DNA from: Micromonospora echinaurantiaca
GTDB taxonomy: Bacteria > Actinomycetota > Actinomycetes > Mycobacteriales > Micromonosporaceae
Reading direction: 5' to 3'
NCBI RefSeq assembly: GCF_900090235.1
Contig: NZ_LT607750.1
Span: 1,066,501-1,130,500 of the forward strand
Length of the DNA: 64,000 bases
The number at the start of each line of letters is the position of its first letter. Position 1 is the first letter of the stretch. Below, piece after piece: positions 29,612 through 39,130 of the stretch. Both the position numbers and the translations under genes were made by a program. Under the pieces are notes generated by a model. The model had not been told where the DNA came from. It saw nothing but the letters and a program-made list of their open reading frames with translations, and ran no database searches.

Positions 29612-30487
29612 TCAGGGGTGGAGGCGGGTGAGGGTGGCGATGTCGGCGGCGTGGCCGACGTGCTTCTCCGTCGGGGTCTCCACCACGATCGGCAGGCCGG
29701 CGGTGGCGGGGTGCCGCATGAGCTCCGCGAACGCCGGCTCGCCGATGGTGCCCTTGCCGATGTTCTCGTGCCGGTCCCGGGTCGAGCCGCACAGATCCTT
29801 CGAGTCGTTGGCATGCACCAGCTTCAGCCGGTCGGCCCCGACCGTCGCCACCAGGGTGTCCAGCGTCGCGGTCATGCCGCCCTCGGCGGCCAGGTCGTGC
29901 CCGGCGGCCCAGGCGTGGCAGGTGTCGAAGCAGACCCCGAGCCAGGGGTGCCCGTCCACGGCGTCGAGGTAGGGCCCGAGGTGCTCCACCCGGGAGGCGA
30001 GCGACCGGCCGCCGCCCGCGCTCGGCTCCACCAGCAGCATCGGCCCACCCTCGGCGGCGGCACCGTCCAGCAGCGGCAGCAGCGTCTCGCGGACCTGCCG
30101 CATCGCCGCCTCGGCGTGCCCGGCGTCCACCGCGCTGCCGGCGTGGAACACCACCCCGCGGGCGCCGATCGCGGTGCCCCGGCGCAACGCGTGGGCCAGC
30201 GTCAACGCCGACCGCTCGACCGTCGCGGCGGTCGGCGAGCCGAGGTTGACCAGCAGCGAGGCGTGGATGAAGACCGGTACGTCCCGTTCGGCGCAGCCGT
30301 CGCGGAACAGCCCGTCCTGCACCGGGTCGCCCGGCGGCAGCGCCCAGCCGCGGGAGTTCGAGACGTAGACCTGCACGACCTCGGAGCCGGCCGCGTCCAG
30401 GTACGGCAGGGCCGCCTTCGCCAGGCCGCCGGAGGTGGGCGTGTGCGAGCCCACCCGCCGGCGCCCGCCGGGTCGCGCCCCGGTCAT
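29612..30487 (-). CDS. nfo: endonuclease IV-like AP endonuclease
   Basis: 291-residue TIM barrel of the AP endonuclease 2 family, which cuts at abasic sites in DNA repair. Zn ligands appear in VFIHASLLVNLG, GVVFHAGSAVDAG, LLVEPSAGGG, GVCFDTCHAWAAGHDL, LKLVHANDSKD, RHENIGKGTIG and IVVETPTE, in the order of Nfo. The N-terminus has RVGSHTPTSGGLAKA. The ATG shares a base with the upstream kinase stop (TGATG), so the two are translated in coupling. Confidence 0.88.
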   Translation of the reverse strand: MTGARPGGRRRVGSHTPTSGGLAKAALPYLDAAGSEVVQVYVSNSRGWALPPGDPVQDGLFRDGCAERDVPVFIHASLLVNLGSPTAATVERSALTLAHALRRGTAIGARGVVFHAGSAVDAGHAEAAMRQVRETLLPLLDGAAAEGGPMLLVEPSAGGGRSLASRVEHLGPYLDAVDGHPWLGVCFDTCHAWAAGHDLAAEGGMTATLDTLVATVGADRLKLVHANDSKDLCGSTRDRHENIGKGTIGEPAFAELMRHPATAGLPIVVETPTEKHVGHAADIATLTRLHP

Positions 30488-32472
30488 CACAGGCACCCGA
30501 GGGTGACCTGGGTGCCCGGCGGCACCTGGCTGTTCTCGTTCGGGTTCTGGAAGCGCACGATGCCGTTCGGGTTGAACTGCACAGCGACCGGGAAGCCCTG
30601 GCTCTCCAGCAACTGCTTGGCCTGCGGGCAGGGCAGGTCGATCACCCGGGGCACCACCGTCAACGGCGGGCCCTTGCTGACCTCCAGCTTGACCTGGGCG
30701 CCCTTCTCGACACCGGTGCCGTCGGACGGGCTCTGCCCGAGGACCTCGTCCCGGGGCTTGTCGGAGTCCTTGTAGTTCTCCACCGGCACCAGGCCCAGCT
30801 TGGTCAGGGCCTCCCGGGCCTCGGTGAGGCTCTTGCCGACGAGGTTGGGCACCGAGACCGGGGCCCGGCCCTTGCTCAGGATGAGGGTGACCTTGGCGCC
30901 CGGTTTGACCTCCGTGCCCACCTTCGGGTTGGTGTCGATGACCACTCCGGCCGGCAGGTTGTCGTCGTAGCGCGCCGCGCCCTTGACCGCCACCAGCTTG
31001 AGGTTGGCCAGATCCGCCTCGGCCAGTTCGAAGTCCTTGCCCACCACGTCCGGCACCGGGAACCGCTCCGGACCCAGGGAGAGGGTGAGGGTGATCGTCC
31101 CACCCTTGACGATCCGGGTCGCCGAGGCCGGATCCTGCACCAGCACGGCGTCCTTCGGGACCTGCTCGTCGTAGCGCGGCTCGGCGTACACCAGGGTGAA
31201 GCCGGCGCGCTCGGCCTGCGCCGCCGCCTCGGCCTTGGTCAGGCTCACCAGCTGCGGGGCGACCGTGTAGCGACCCACCCCGAACCACCATCCGGTCAGG
31301 GCGGCCACCAGGCCGAGCACCACCACGGCCGCGGCGACGGCCTGCCGGCCGCGCCGGTCGGCCATCACCCGGGTGCGCAGCGCCACCAGCCGGGACCACA
31401 GGTCCTGCCCGTCCTCCGGGACGGCCCGCCGCCGGCCGGTACGGGGTCCGCCGTCGGAGGGCAGCCGGGCCCAGGACGGCCGTTCGGCCGGCTTGACCGC
31501 CGCGACCACCATGGTCGGCTGGGCCACCGGCGGCTCGTCGGTCACCCGGCGCAGCACGGCGGTACGGGTGTTCGGGTTGCCCAGGTCGTCCCGGGCCACC
31601 TGCACCTCGGCCAGCAGGGCACCGGCGTCGGTGGGCCGGGCGCCCGGATCACGTCGGGTGGCCCGGCCGACCAGGTCGTCGAGGACCTTCGGCAGGACGG
31701 GCACCAGCGTCGACGGCGCCGGTACGTCCTGGTCGACGTGCTGCCAGGCGACCTCCACCGGGCGGTCCCCGTCGTACGGGACCCGGCCGGTGAGCATCTC
31801 GAACAGCACGATGCCGGCCGAGTAGACGTCGGTGCGCGGGTCGGCGTGCCCGTCGGTGACCAGCTCCGGCGCGACGTACGCCACGGTGGCCATCAGCTGG
31901 TTGCCCTGCGTCTCGTCGGCGCTCGCCTCGACCGCCCGGGCCAGCCCGAAGTCGGCCACCTTGACCACGCTGTCGACCAGGTTCGCCACGCCGCCGGTCG
32001 GCGCCTCGGCGACCAGCACGTTCTCCGGTTTGACGTCCCGGTGCACCAGCCCGGCCCGGTGCGCGGCGGCGATCGCGGCGAGCATCTGCTCGAAGATGGC
32101 CAGCGCCTCGTCCGGGTTGAGCCGGCGCCGCTCGGCGAGCACCTCGCGCAGGGTGCGGCCGCGCACGTACTCCATGACCAGGTAGGGCAGCCCGTTGTGG
32201 GTGCCCTGGTCGTAGACCGCCACCACGTTGGGGTGGGTGAGCCGGGCGATGGTCTTCGCCTCGTCGGTGAACCGCTCGAGGAACCCGGCCAGGCGGGCCC
32301 GCGCCTCCGGGGCCTGGGTCGGATGAATGATCTTGACCGCCACGGTGCGCTCGAGGCGCTCGTCGGTGGCGGTGTACACGGTCGCCATGCCGCCACGGGC
32401 CACGCGACCGCGAATGCGGTAGCGCCCGTCGATCAGCGAGCCCAGCAACGTGTCGGCGACCTGTGTGTCCAT
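30487..32472 (-). CDS. pknL: Ser/Thr protein kinase with four PASTA domains
   Basis: 661 residues. Kinase domain 1-280: GRVARGGMATVYTA (P-loop), VAVKIIH (Lys), VHRDVKPENVLV (catalytic loop), VADFGLARA (DFG), TVAYVAPELV. A Pro/Arg linker, one membrane helix (VAAAVVVLGLVAALTGWWFG, about residue 375), then four extracellular PASTA repeats ending in Cys. PASTA domains bind muropeptides, linking cell-wall state to phosphorylation. Its divergent neighbour at 32626 matches Rv2175c, the known PknL substrate, so the gene occupies the pknL locus. TAGACT lies 8 bases upstream. Confidence 0.92.
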   Translation of the reverse strand: MDTQVADTLLGSLIDGRYRIRGRVARGGMATVYTATDERLERTVAVKIIHPTQAPEARARLAGFLERFTDEAKTIARLTHPNVVAVYDQGTHNGLPYLVMEYVRGRTLREVLAERRRLNPDEALAIFEQMLAAIAAAHRAGLVHRDVKPENVLVAEAPTGGVANLVDSVVKVADFGLARAVEASADETQGNQLMATVAYVAPELVTDGHADPRTDVYSAGIVLFEMLTGRVPYDGDRPVEVAWQHVDQDVPAPSTLVPVLPKVLDDLVGRATRRDPGARPTDAGALLAEVQVARDDLGNPNTRTAVLRRVTDEPPVAQPTMVVAAVKPAERPSWARLPSDGGPRTGRRRAVPEDGQDLWSRLVALRTRVMADRRGRQAVAAAVVVLGLVAALTGWWFGVGRYTVAPQLVSLTKAEAAAQAERAGFTLVYAEPRYDEQVPKDAVLVQDPASATRIVKGGTITLTLSLGPERFPVPDVVGKDFELAEADLANLKLVAVKGAARYDDNLPAGVVIDTNPKVGTEVKPGAKVTLILSKGRAPVSVPNLVGKSLTEAREALTKLGLVPVENYKDSDKPRDEVLGQSPSDGTGVEKGAQVKLEVSKGPPLTVVPRVIDLPCPQAKQLLESQGFPVAVQFNPNGIVRFQNPNENSQVPPGTQVTLGCL

Positions 32473-32625
32473 CGGCAGGGAGTCTATGTGTCCGGAGGGT
32501 GAAGGTTGAACAGGATGCTACAGCCGGGGGGCGAACACACCGCTGCCCGCCGCGCGCCACCTGCGGACATGGCCCGCCCGGGGTGCCGTTGACGCAGGCC
32601 GGGCAGGGCATGGCAGGGTGGTCGG

Positions 32626-33018
32626 GTGACCGACTCCGTACCCGCCGACCGGGCCGTGCCCGGCCCCGATCTCGCCGGCCCGGCCGACCCGGCCGACTGG
32701 CTGACCCTGCCGGACGTCGCCGAGCGCCTCGACGTGTCGATCAGCAAGGTGCACCAGATGGTCCGGGACCGGGAGCTGATCGCGGTCCGCCGCGACGGCG
32801 TCCGCCGGATCCCCGCGGACCTGGTGGCCAACCGTACGGTGCTCAAGCACCTGCCCGGCGTGCTCACCCTGCTGGCCGACGCCGGTTACGACGACGAAGC
32901 CGCGCTGCGCTGGCTCTACGAGCCCGACGACTCCCTCCCCGGCGCCACCCCCGCCGCCGCCCTCGCCAGCGACCAGGCCCGCGAGATCAAACGCCGCGCC
33001 CAAGCCCTCGGCTTCTAA
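32626..33018 (+). CDS. Rv2175c-like DNA-binding protein
   Basis: 130 residues. A winged-helix region WLTLPDVAERLDVSISKVHQMVRDRELIAVRRDG is followed by VRRIPADLV and the C-terminal Rv2175c domain (VLTLLADAGYDDEAALRWLYEPDDSLPG ... ALASDQAREIKRRAQALGF). In M. tuberculosis this protein is phosphorylated by PknL, encoded next door as here, and phosphorylation releases it from DNA. The start is GTG with CAGGGT 6 bases upstream. Confidence 0.88.
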   Translation: MTDSVPADRAVPGPDLAGPADPADWLTLPDVAERLDVSISKVHQMVRDRELIAVRRDGVRRIPADLVANRTVLKHLPGVLTLLADAGYDDEAALRWLYEPDDSLPGATPAAALASDQAREIKRRAQALGF

Positions 33019-33064
33019 CCCACCCCACCCCACCCGCCCTCCTGCCCCCCGCCCCTCCCCGCCT

Positions 33065-33129
33065 CCGTTGATCATGAGGTTAGCGGGGGGAAATGTCCGT
33101 TACCGGACCGCTAACCTCATGATCAACGG
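33065..33129. terminator. long palindrome between convergent genes (copy 3), GC-tract flanks
   Basis: 22-bp perfect stem (arms 33065-33086 and 33108-33129) with a 21-base loop, between convergent Rv2175c-like and prenyltransferase genes. A C-rich run precedes it from 33018 and a G-rich run follows to 33168; these can also pair, extending the stem. Serves as a terminator for both directions. Confidence 0.85.
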
Positions 33130-33167
33130 CGCGGGGGGCGGGGGTGGGGTGGGGACGGGGGCGGGGG

Positions 33168-34250
33168 TTAGTCGGCGCGGCGGGTGGCGGCGATGGCCAG
33201 GTCGACCAGGGCCTGGCGGGCCTCGGTGTCCAGGTCGACGGTGGTCAGGGCGGCCAGCGCGGCGTCGGTGAGGGTGACGATCCGCTGCTCGGTACGGGCC
33301 AGCGCGCCGCACCCGGTGATCAGCTCGCGGAGCCGGGCCACGCCCTTCTCGTCCAGTTCCGGGTCGCCCAGCCGGCCGAGCAGCAGCTCCCGGCCCGCCT
33401 CGTCGGTCGCCTCCAGGGCGGCCGCCACCAGGTAGGTGCGCTTGCCCTCGCGCAGGTCGTCGCCGGCCGGCTTGCCGGTCTGGGCCGGGTCGCCGAAGAC
33501 CCCGAGCACGTCGTCGCGGAGCTGGAACGCCTCGCCCAGCGGCAGCCCGTACGCCGAGTACGCCGTCCGCACGTCCGCCGACGCGCCGGCCAGCGCGGCG
33601 CCGAGCAGCAGCGGCCGCTCGACCGTGTACTTCGCCGACTTGTAGCGGGCGACCTTGCCGGCCCGCTCCACCGAGGTGTCCCCGGTGGCCTGGGTCAGCA
33701 CGTCGAGGTACTGCCCGACGGTCACCTCGGTGCGCATCTCGTCGAAGACCGGCCGGGCCCGGGCCACCGTGTCCGGCTCCAGTCCGGCCGAGTGCAGCAG
33801 CTCGTCGGACCAGACCAGGCACAGGTCGCCGAGCAGGATCGCCGCCGCGTCGCCGAAGCCGTTCGGGTCTCCGCGCCAGCCGGCCGACCGGTGCTGGCCG
33901 GCGAACCGGCGGTGCACCGCCGGCTCGCCCCGCCGGGTGTCGGAGCGGTCCATCAGGTCGTCGTGGATCAGGGCGCTGGCCTGGACGAACTCCAGCGCGG
34001 CCAGGGCGCTCACCACCTGGTCGGAGTCCACCCCGCCGGCGCCCCGGTAGCCCCAGTAGGCGAACGCCGGCCGGAGCCGCTTGCCGCCGCCGAGGACGAA
34101 CGCCTCGATCGCCTCGGCGACCGGTGCCAGGGCGTCGTCGACCCCGGCCATCCAGGTGCGTTGGGTGGCCAGGAACTCGGCCAGGGCCTTGTCGACCCGT
34201 TGGCGCAGCCCGGCGCGGTCGACGGGGGAAACAGGAGCAGCGTCGGTCAC
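33168..34250 (-). CDS. idsA: polyprenyl diphosphate synthase (GGPP-type)
   Basis: 360 residues; builds C15-C20 prenyl diphosphates from DMAPP/IPP. First Asp-rich motif ALIHDDLMDRSDTRRG, KSAKYT region, second Asp motif FQLRDDVLGVFGD, and GKPAGDDLREGKRTYLV. Related to M. tuberculosis IdsA2, next to pknL/Rv2175c in both. It may supply geranylgeranyl diphosphate for the carotenoid genes 4-9 kb downstream, which is inference. GTG start at 34250. Confidence 0.9.
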   Translation of the reverse strand: MTDAAPVSPVDRAGLRQRVDKALAEFLATQRTWMAGVDDALAPVAEAIEAFVLGGGKRLRPAFAYWGYRGAGGVDSDQVVSALAALEFVQASALIHDDLMDRSDTRRGEPAVHRRFAGQHRSAGWRGDPNGFGDAAAILLGDLCLVWSDELLHSAGLEPDTVARARPVFDEMRTEVTVGQYLDVLTQATGDTSVERAGKVARYKSAKYTVERPLLLGAALAGASADVRTAYSAYGLPLGEAFQLRDDVLGVFGDPAQTGKPAGDDLREGKRTYLVAAALEATDEAGRELLLGRLGDPELDEKGVARLRELITGCGALARTEQRIVTLTDAALAALTTVDLDTEARQALVDLAIAATRRAD

Positions 34251-34259
34251 GCCCCGACG

Positions 34260-35669
34260 CTAGCCGGTCCGCCCCCGCGCCGCCGTACCCGTGGGTATCC
34301 GACTCGCCGTGACGACCCTGCCGCGACCCGGTGGCGCGCCCGAGCGGGCCCGGCCCGGCGGTGCCGCCGGCGCGCGGGGCAGGTACGGCCCGGCCGCCGC
34401 GACGAGCGCCGTGTACCGCCGTGCGGCCGGCTCGTGCGGGTGCCCGGCGAGCCGGCGGCGCAGCTCGGACAGCGGGCCGAGCGCCCGCGGCGAGCCGGCG
34501 CGGACCGCGTCGAGCAGCGCCTCGCCGGCCACCGCGCCGGCCCGCTCGACCTCGCCGAGTTGCAGGTAGCCCCGGGCCAGCCAGCCGCCGTAGATCGCCG
34601 CGCCGCGCGGGTGCCCGCGCCGCCGAGCGGCGACCAGCGGCGCCTCGGCCGGGCCGGGGTGGCCCAACGCGACCAGCGTGCGCCCGGTCATCGCCGCCAG
34701 TTCGACGCCGTCGAGCCAGTAGAGCCAGGACGGCTCCCGGCCCGGTTCCGGCGGGTCGCCGCCCGCGCGCCGCGCCCCGTCGAGCGCCTGCCGGGCCGCG
34801 GTGGCCCGCCCGTCGAGCGCAGCCGCCAGCGCCACCCGGTGCAGCAGCAGCGCCCGCAGGCCCGGCGTGGCGTGCCGGCGCACCCCGGCGTACCCGGTGT
34901 GGGCCAGCACCAGCGCGCCGGCCGGGTCGCCGAGGCCGGCCAGCAGGTGGCTGGCGGAGCCGAGCACGTGCCCGGCGAGCGCCACGTCCCCGGCCGCCGT
35001 GGCGGCCCGCAGCGCCAGGCGGTAGGCGTCCAGCCCGCCCACCGGGTCCCCGGCGTCGGCGGCGAGCCAACCGGCCAGCTGGGCGGACTCGGCCAACACC
35101 GGCAGCAGCCGGCGGCGGGCCACCGGGGCCGCACCGGACAGCGCCCGGACCGCCCGCCGCATCCGGCCGGCCGCCAACCCGGCCAGGTCGGCCCCGCCGC
35201 ACAGGTCGTCGAGCCGGCGCAGTTCGTCGGGCGGCCGCCGGTCCCGGTCCGGCGGGTCGGATTCGGCGGGCCCGGGTGGCGCGCCGACCGCCAGCCCGGC
35301 CGGCGCGCCGACCAGGAGCGGGGCCTGCGGGTCGGCCAGCCACCGCTGGGCCAGCGCGAGCAGCGCGGCCCGGGACCGGGCGCCGGCACCGGGCACGGCC
35401 GGCGGGGCGCCCAGCGCCCGGGACCGGGTCGCGGCGGAGCGCAGCAGCTCGACCGGCGCGCCCAGCACGACGGCGAGCCAGCCGAGCCAGAAGTCGCCGG
35501 GCACCCGCAGCTGGCGTTCCCACCGGGAGACCTCGTGCCGGCTCAGCGTCGGCACGCCGGCGGCCGCGCAGAGCTCGGCGGCCAGCCGTGGCTGGCTCCA
35601 GCCCCGGGCCAGCCGGAGCTGGGCGAGCAGCGGCCCGAGCAGCCGCGGGCCGGGCGGGAACGGGGTCAT
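34260..35669 (-). CDS. XRE-family regulator with TPR-like domain
   Basis: 469 residues. The N-terminal helix-turn-helix is LGPLLAQLRLARGWSQPRLAAELCAAAGVPTLSRHEVSRWERQLRVPG, then an Ala-rich helical region with repeated TPR-like pairs (about residues 150-430). This is the common actinomycete layout of an HTH sensor regulator. ATG at 35669 has GGAGGA 6 bases upstream. It ends 10 bases from the prenyltransferase gene and could be co-transcribed with it. Effector unknown. Confidence 0.8.
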   Translation of the reverse strand: MTPFPPGPRLLGPLLAQLRLARGWSQPRLAAELCAAAGVPTLSRHEVSRWERQLRVPGDFWLGWLAVVLGAPVELLRSAATRSRALGAPPAVPGAGARSRAALLALAQRWLADPQAPLLVGAPAGLAVGAPPGPAESDPPDRDRRPPDELRRLDDLCGGADLAGLAAGRMRRAVRALSGAAPVARRRLLPVLAESAQLAGWLAADAGDPVGGLDAYRLALRAATAAGDVALAGHVLGSASHLLAGLGDPAGALVLAHTGYAGVRRHATPGLRALLLHRVALAAALDGRATAARQALDGARRAGGDPPEPGREPSWLYWLDGVELAAMTGRTLVALGHPGPAEAPLVAARRRGHPRGAAIYGGWLARGYLQLGEVERAGAVAGEALLDAVRAGSPRALGPLSELRRRLAGHPHEPAARRYTALVAAAGPYLPRAPAAPPGRARSGAPPGRGRVVTASRIPTGTAARGRTG

Positions 35670-35919
35670 GGGTCCTCCGGACGGGCGTCGGCACGGCGGC
35701 GGCGCGCCCCGCCGGGCGGGACCGTGCGCCACCGATCGGATCTCGACCCCCGCGCGCCCCCCGGTGCGGCCGGCCCCGGCCGGCCCACCCGCGCTGACCC
35801 CGTTCCTACCCCGCGGGTACGACGCTCTCCGGCGCCCGCCGGCCCGATCACGGTGTCATCGGGGGTGGCCCGGTGTCCGACGGGGTGGGAAGGGCGTGGG
35901 TGCGACCGGCGCCGCCCGC

Positions 35920-35925
35920 TAGAGT
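35920..35925 (+). promoter_or_regulatory. leaderless -10 box (TAGAGT) of metF
   Basis: TAGAGT ends 6 bases before the GTG at 35932; no ribosome site. Confidence 0.6.
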
Positions 35926-35931
35926 CGGGGC

Positions 35932-36849
35932 GTGGCGCTCGGTCTTCCCTCCGTCCTTCCCCAGTCGCAGCCGGCGATCGGGGAGCTGATCCGTGACCGC
36001 CAGCCGACCTTCTCCTTCGAGTTCTTCCCACCGAAGACCGAGCAGGGCGAGCGGCTGCTCTGGCAGGCGATCCGCGAGCTGGAGCCGTTGCGGCCCTCGT
36101 TCGTCTCGATCACCTACGGCGCGGGCGGGTCGACCCGGGACACCACGGTCGCGGTCACCGAGCGGATCGCCACCGAGACCACCCTGCTGCCGATGGCCCA
36201 CCTCACCGCGGTCAACCACTCCGTCGCCGAGCTGCGGCACGTGATCGGCCGGCTCGCCGGGGTCGGCGTGCGCAACGTGCTGGCGGTGCGGGGCGACCCG
36301 CCGGGCAACCCCGGCGGCGAGTGGGTCCGCCACCCCGAGGGCGTGCTCTACGCCGAGGAGCTGGTCCGCCTGGTCCGCGAGTCCGGTGACTTCAGCGTCG
36401 GGGTGGCCGCCTTCCCGTACAAGCACCCCCGGTCGCCCGACGTGGCCAGCGACACCGAGCACTTCGTCCGCAAATGTCGGGCCGGTGCCGAGTTCGCGAT
36501 CACCCAGATGTTCTTCGACGCCGACGACTACCTGCGGCTGCGTGACCGGGTGGCGGCCGCCGGCTGCGACACCCCGATCCTGGCCGGCGTGATGCCGGTG
36601 ACCCAGATGAGCACCATCGAGCGGTCGGTGCAGCTGTCCGGGGCGCCGTTCCCGCCGGCCCTGGCCGAACGGTTCGAGCGGGTCGCCGACGATCCGGAGG
36701 CGGTGCGCCGGCTCGGCATCGAGCAGGCCAGCGAGATGTGCCGGCGGCTGCTCGACGAGGGCGTGCCGGGGATCCACTTCATCACCCTCAACCGCTCCAC
36801 GGCCACCCGCGAGGTCTGGCAGAACCTCCAGGTGGGCGCGCGGGTGTGA
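35932..36849 (+). CDS. metF: methylenetetrahydrofolate reductase
   Basis: 305 residues; reduces 5,10-methylene-THF to 5-methyl-THF for methionine synthesis, with FAD. Conserved: TFSFEFFPPKTEQGE, SITYGAGGSTRD, AHLTAVNHS, NVLAVRGDPPG, VAAFPYKHP, FAITQMFFDADDY and PVTQMSTIERS. The same gene type (Rv2172c) lies beside idsA2 in M. tuberculosis. GTG start, leaderless promoter. Confidence 0.94.
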   Translation: MALGLPSVLPQSQPAIGELIRDRQPTFSFEFFPPKTEQGERLLWQAIRELEPLRPSFVSITYGAGGSTRDTTVAVTERIATETTLLPMAHLTAVNHSVAELRHVIGRLAGVGVRNVLAVRGDPPGNPGGEWVRHPEGVLYAEELVRLVRESGDFSVGVAAFPYKHPRSPDVASDTEHFVRKCRAGAEFAITQMFFDADDYLRLRDRVAAAGCDTPILAGVMPVTQMSTIERSVQLSGAPFPPALAERFERVADDPEAVRRLGIEQASEMCRRLLDEGVPGIHFITLNRSTATREVWQNLQVGARV

Positions 36850-36893
36850 GCGTACGGGCCGCGACACCTCGGCCGCGGTGCGACGGTTGATCT

Positions 36894-37616
36894 GTGGTGG
36901 GCACACAGCTGCTGAAGTGGGACGACTACGCGACCGCCTGGGCCCGGCTGCACGGCGGGTTCGATCCCCGGGTGGCGGCTCCGGTGGTGCGCGCCTGGCT
37001 GCGGTTCGCCTACCACGTCGGGTACGTGCTCGGCCGGCTCCGGATCGGCCCGACCCCGGTGACGGCGGCCGGCGTGCTGCTCTGCGTCCTCGTGCCGGTG
37101 TTCGCGGTACGCCCGGGGGACGGGCCGTTCCTCGGGGCGTTGTTCGTGCTGCTCGCCGCGGTGGCGGACAGCGTCGACGGCGCGGTGGCGGTGGCCACCG
37201 GCCGGACCACCCGGCTCGGCTACGTCTACGACTCGCTCGCCGACCGGCTCGGTGAGGTCGCCTGGCTGGTCGCGTTCTGGCTGGTCGGCGCGCCGGGCGC
37301 GTTGGTGGCCACGGCCGGCGCGCTGTCCTGGCTGCACGAGTACGTCCGGGCCCGGGCGGTCGCCGCGGGCATGCGGGAGATCGGCGCGGTGACCGTGGGG
37401 GAGCGCCCCACCCGGGTCTCGGTGGCCCTGGCCGGGCTGCTGCTGGCCGGGCTGACCGGGCTGATCGAGCCGGACCTCGCCGCCGGCACCATCACCATGG
37501 CCACCGCCGTCTGGGTGCTGCTGGCCGCCTTCGGCCTGGGTCAGCTCCTCTCCGCCGTCCGCCGCGCCCTGCTCGACGCGGAGCGGCCGCCGGACCGGGC
37601 CGCGGCCCCGCGATGA
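36894..37616 (+). CDS. CDP-alcohol phosphatidyltransferase family protein
   Basis: 240-residue multi-span membrane enzyme. The CDP-alcohol motif reads ADSVDGAVAVATGRTTRLGY followed by VYDSLADR, keeping all four Asp of D(x)2-3DG...G...D...D with Ser in place of the first Gly. Six or so membrane helices. Such enzymes exchange CMP for an alcohol when forming phospholipid heads; substrate unknown. GTG at 36894 or 36897. It follows metF by 44 bases and is convergent with the carotenoid operon. Confidence 0.85.
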   Translation: MVGTQLLKWDDYATAWARLHGGFDPRVAAPVVRAWLRFAYHVGYVLGRLRIGPTPVTAAGVLLCVLVPVFAVRPGDGPFLGALFVLLAAVADSVDGAVAVATGRTTRLGYVYDSLADRLGEVAWLVAFWLVGAPGALVATAGALSWLHEYVRARAVAAGMREIGAVTVGERPTRVSVALAGLLLAGLTGLIEPDLAAGTITMATAVWVLLAAFGLGQLLSAVRRALLDAERPPDRAAAPR

Positions 37617-37637
37617 CCGGCAGCGGGTGCGGCCCGG

Positions 37638-39122
37638 TCACCAGGCGGGGCCGATCTCGTCGGCGACGATCTGCGCGGAGAGGGTGACCATCGGCAGGCC
37701 GCCGCCGGGGTGGCTGGAACCGCCGACCAGCCACAGCCCGCGTACCGGGCCGCGGTTGGCCGGGCGGAGCAGCCCGCCGGCCGTACCGTAGATCGACCCG
37801 CCGGGCGCGCCGGTCGCGGTGTCCAGGTCGGCCGGGGTACGGATCTGGCGGAACAGCAGCCGGTCGCGCACGTCAACGCCGCGCTCGGCCAGCACGTCCA
37901 GGATCCGGTCGGCGTACGCCTCGGCCAGCCCGGGCCGCCGCCAGTCCACGGCGCCGGCGGCGGTGCCCTGCCGGGGCGCGTTGACCAGCACGAACCAGGC
38001 CTCGTGCCCGGCCGGCCGGACCAGTGGGTCGTCGGCGACGGTGACGAACACCGTCGGGTCGGGTGCCGGGCGGGCGCGCACCCCGCGCCCCGGGTCACCG
38101 AAGACCGCGTCGAACTCGGCGTCGTAGTCGCGCGGGAAGAACACGGTGTGGTGGGCCAGGCCGGACTCGCCGGTGACCCCGAGCAGCAGCACGAAGCCGG
38201 CCAGGCTGCGGTCGGCGAGCCCGGCCAGCCGGCGCGGGCTGGGCAGCAGGTCCCGGTAGACGGTGAGCGCGTCGGCGTTGGCCACCACCACGTCGGCCGG
38301 GACCGGCGTGGCGACGCCGGCGAGGCGTACCCCGGTCACCCGGCCTCCGGCGGCGTCGATCCGGGTGACCTCGGCGCCGGTCTGCACCACCACGCCGAGG
38401 TCCAGGCAGCGGGTCAGCAGCGCGTCGGCGAGGGTGCCCAGCCCGCCGCGCAGGTACCAGCCGCCGAAGGCCAGCTCGGCGTAGGGTACGGCGACCAGCG
38501 CGGCCGGGGCCCGGCGCGGGTCGGCGCCGGTGTACGTGGCGTACCGGTCCAGCAGCATCCGCAGCCGAGGGTCGGACAGGTGGCGACGGCCCAGCCCGCG
38601 CAGGCTCCGGCCGGGGGCGATCGCGGTCAGGTCGCCGAGCCGCCAGGCCAGCGCGGCCAGGTCCCGCGGGGAGCCGACCGGGCGGCGCAGGATGTCCTGG
38701 TGGGAGGCCTGCCAGACCCGGCCGGCCCGGCGCCACAGCCGCTGCCAGTCGGCCGCGGCCCGGTCGCCGAGCGCGGCGCCGATCCGGGCGGCGAACTCGG
38801 CCGGGTCGGCGCACGAGTCCAGCGCCGGGCCGCCGGGGAAGACGTGCCGGACGATCGGGTCCAGCGGCGTGAGGTCGAGGTACTCGTCGAGCTTCGCCCC
38901 GGTCGCCTCGAACAGGTCGTGGAAGACCTCGGGCAGGGTGAGCAGGCTGGGTCCGGTGTCGAAGTGGAACGGGCCGGCCGGCGTGTCGTGCAGGTACCGG
39001 CCGAGCTTGCCGCCCACCGTGTCGGCCCGTTCGAAGACGGTGACCTGGTGCCCGGTGACGGCCAGCCGCGCGGCGGTGGCCAGCCCGCCGACTCCGGCGC
39101 CGACGACCACGATCCGCGCCAT
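37638..39122 (-). CDS. carotenoid desaturase, CrtI/CrtD-like
   Basis: 494 residues. FAD motif VVVGAGVGGLATAARLAVTG with downstream VFERADTVGGKLG, the amine-oxidase-like core (FHFDTGPSLLTLPEVF, GGLGTLADALL), and the C-terminal signature LWLVGGSSHPGGGLPMVTLSAQIV. These fit phytoene desaturase relatives. Because the operon also has CruF and a CruG-like transferase, it is more likely the 3',4'-desaturase (CrtD role) on the acyclic end than the main phytoene desaturase. AGGAGG precedes the ATG. Confidence 0.85.
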   Translation of the reverse strand: MARIVVVGAGVGGLATAARLAVTGHQVTVFERADTVGGKLGRYLHDTPAGPFHFDTGPSLLTLPEVFHDLFEATGAKLDEYLDLTPLDPIVRHVFPGGPALDSCADPAEFAARIGAALGDRAAADWQRLWRRAGRVWQASHQDILRRPVGSPRDLAALAWRLGDLTAIAPGRSLRGLGRRHLSDPRLRMLLDRYATYTGADPRRAPAALVAVPYAELAFGGWYLRGGLGTLADALLTRCLDLGVVVQTGAEVTRIDAAGGRVTGVRLAGVATPVPADVVVANADALTVYRDLLPSPRRLAGLADRSLAGFVLLLGVTGESGLAHHTVFFPRDYDAEFDAVFGDPGRGVRARPAPDPTVFVTVADDPLVRPAGHEAWFVLVNAPRQGTAAGAVDWRRPGLAEAYADRILDVLAERGVDVRDRLLFRQIRTPADLDTATGAPGGSIYGTAGGLLRPANRGPVRGLWLVGGSSHPGGGLPMVTLSAQIVADEIGPAW

Positions 39123-39130
39123 GCCGCCTC

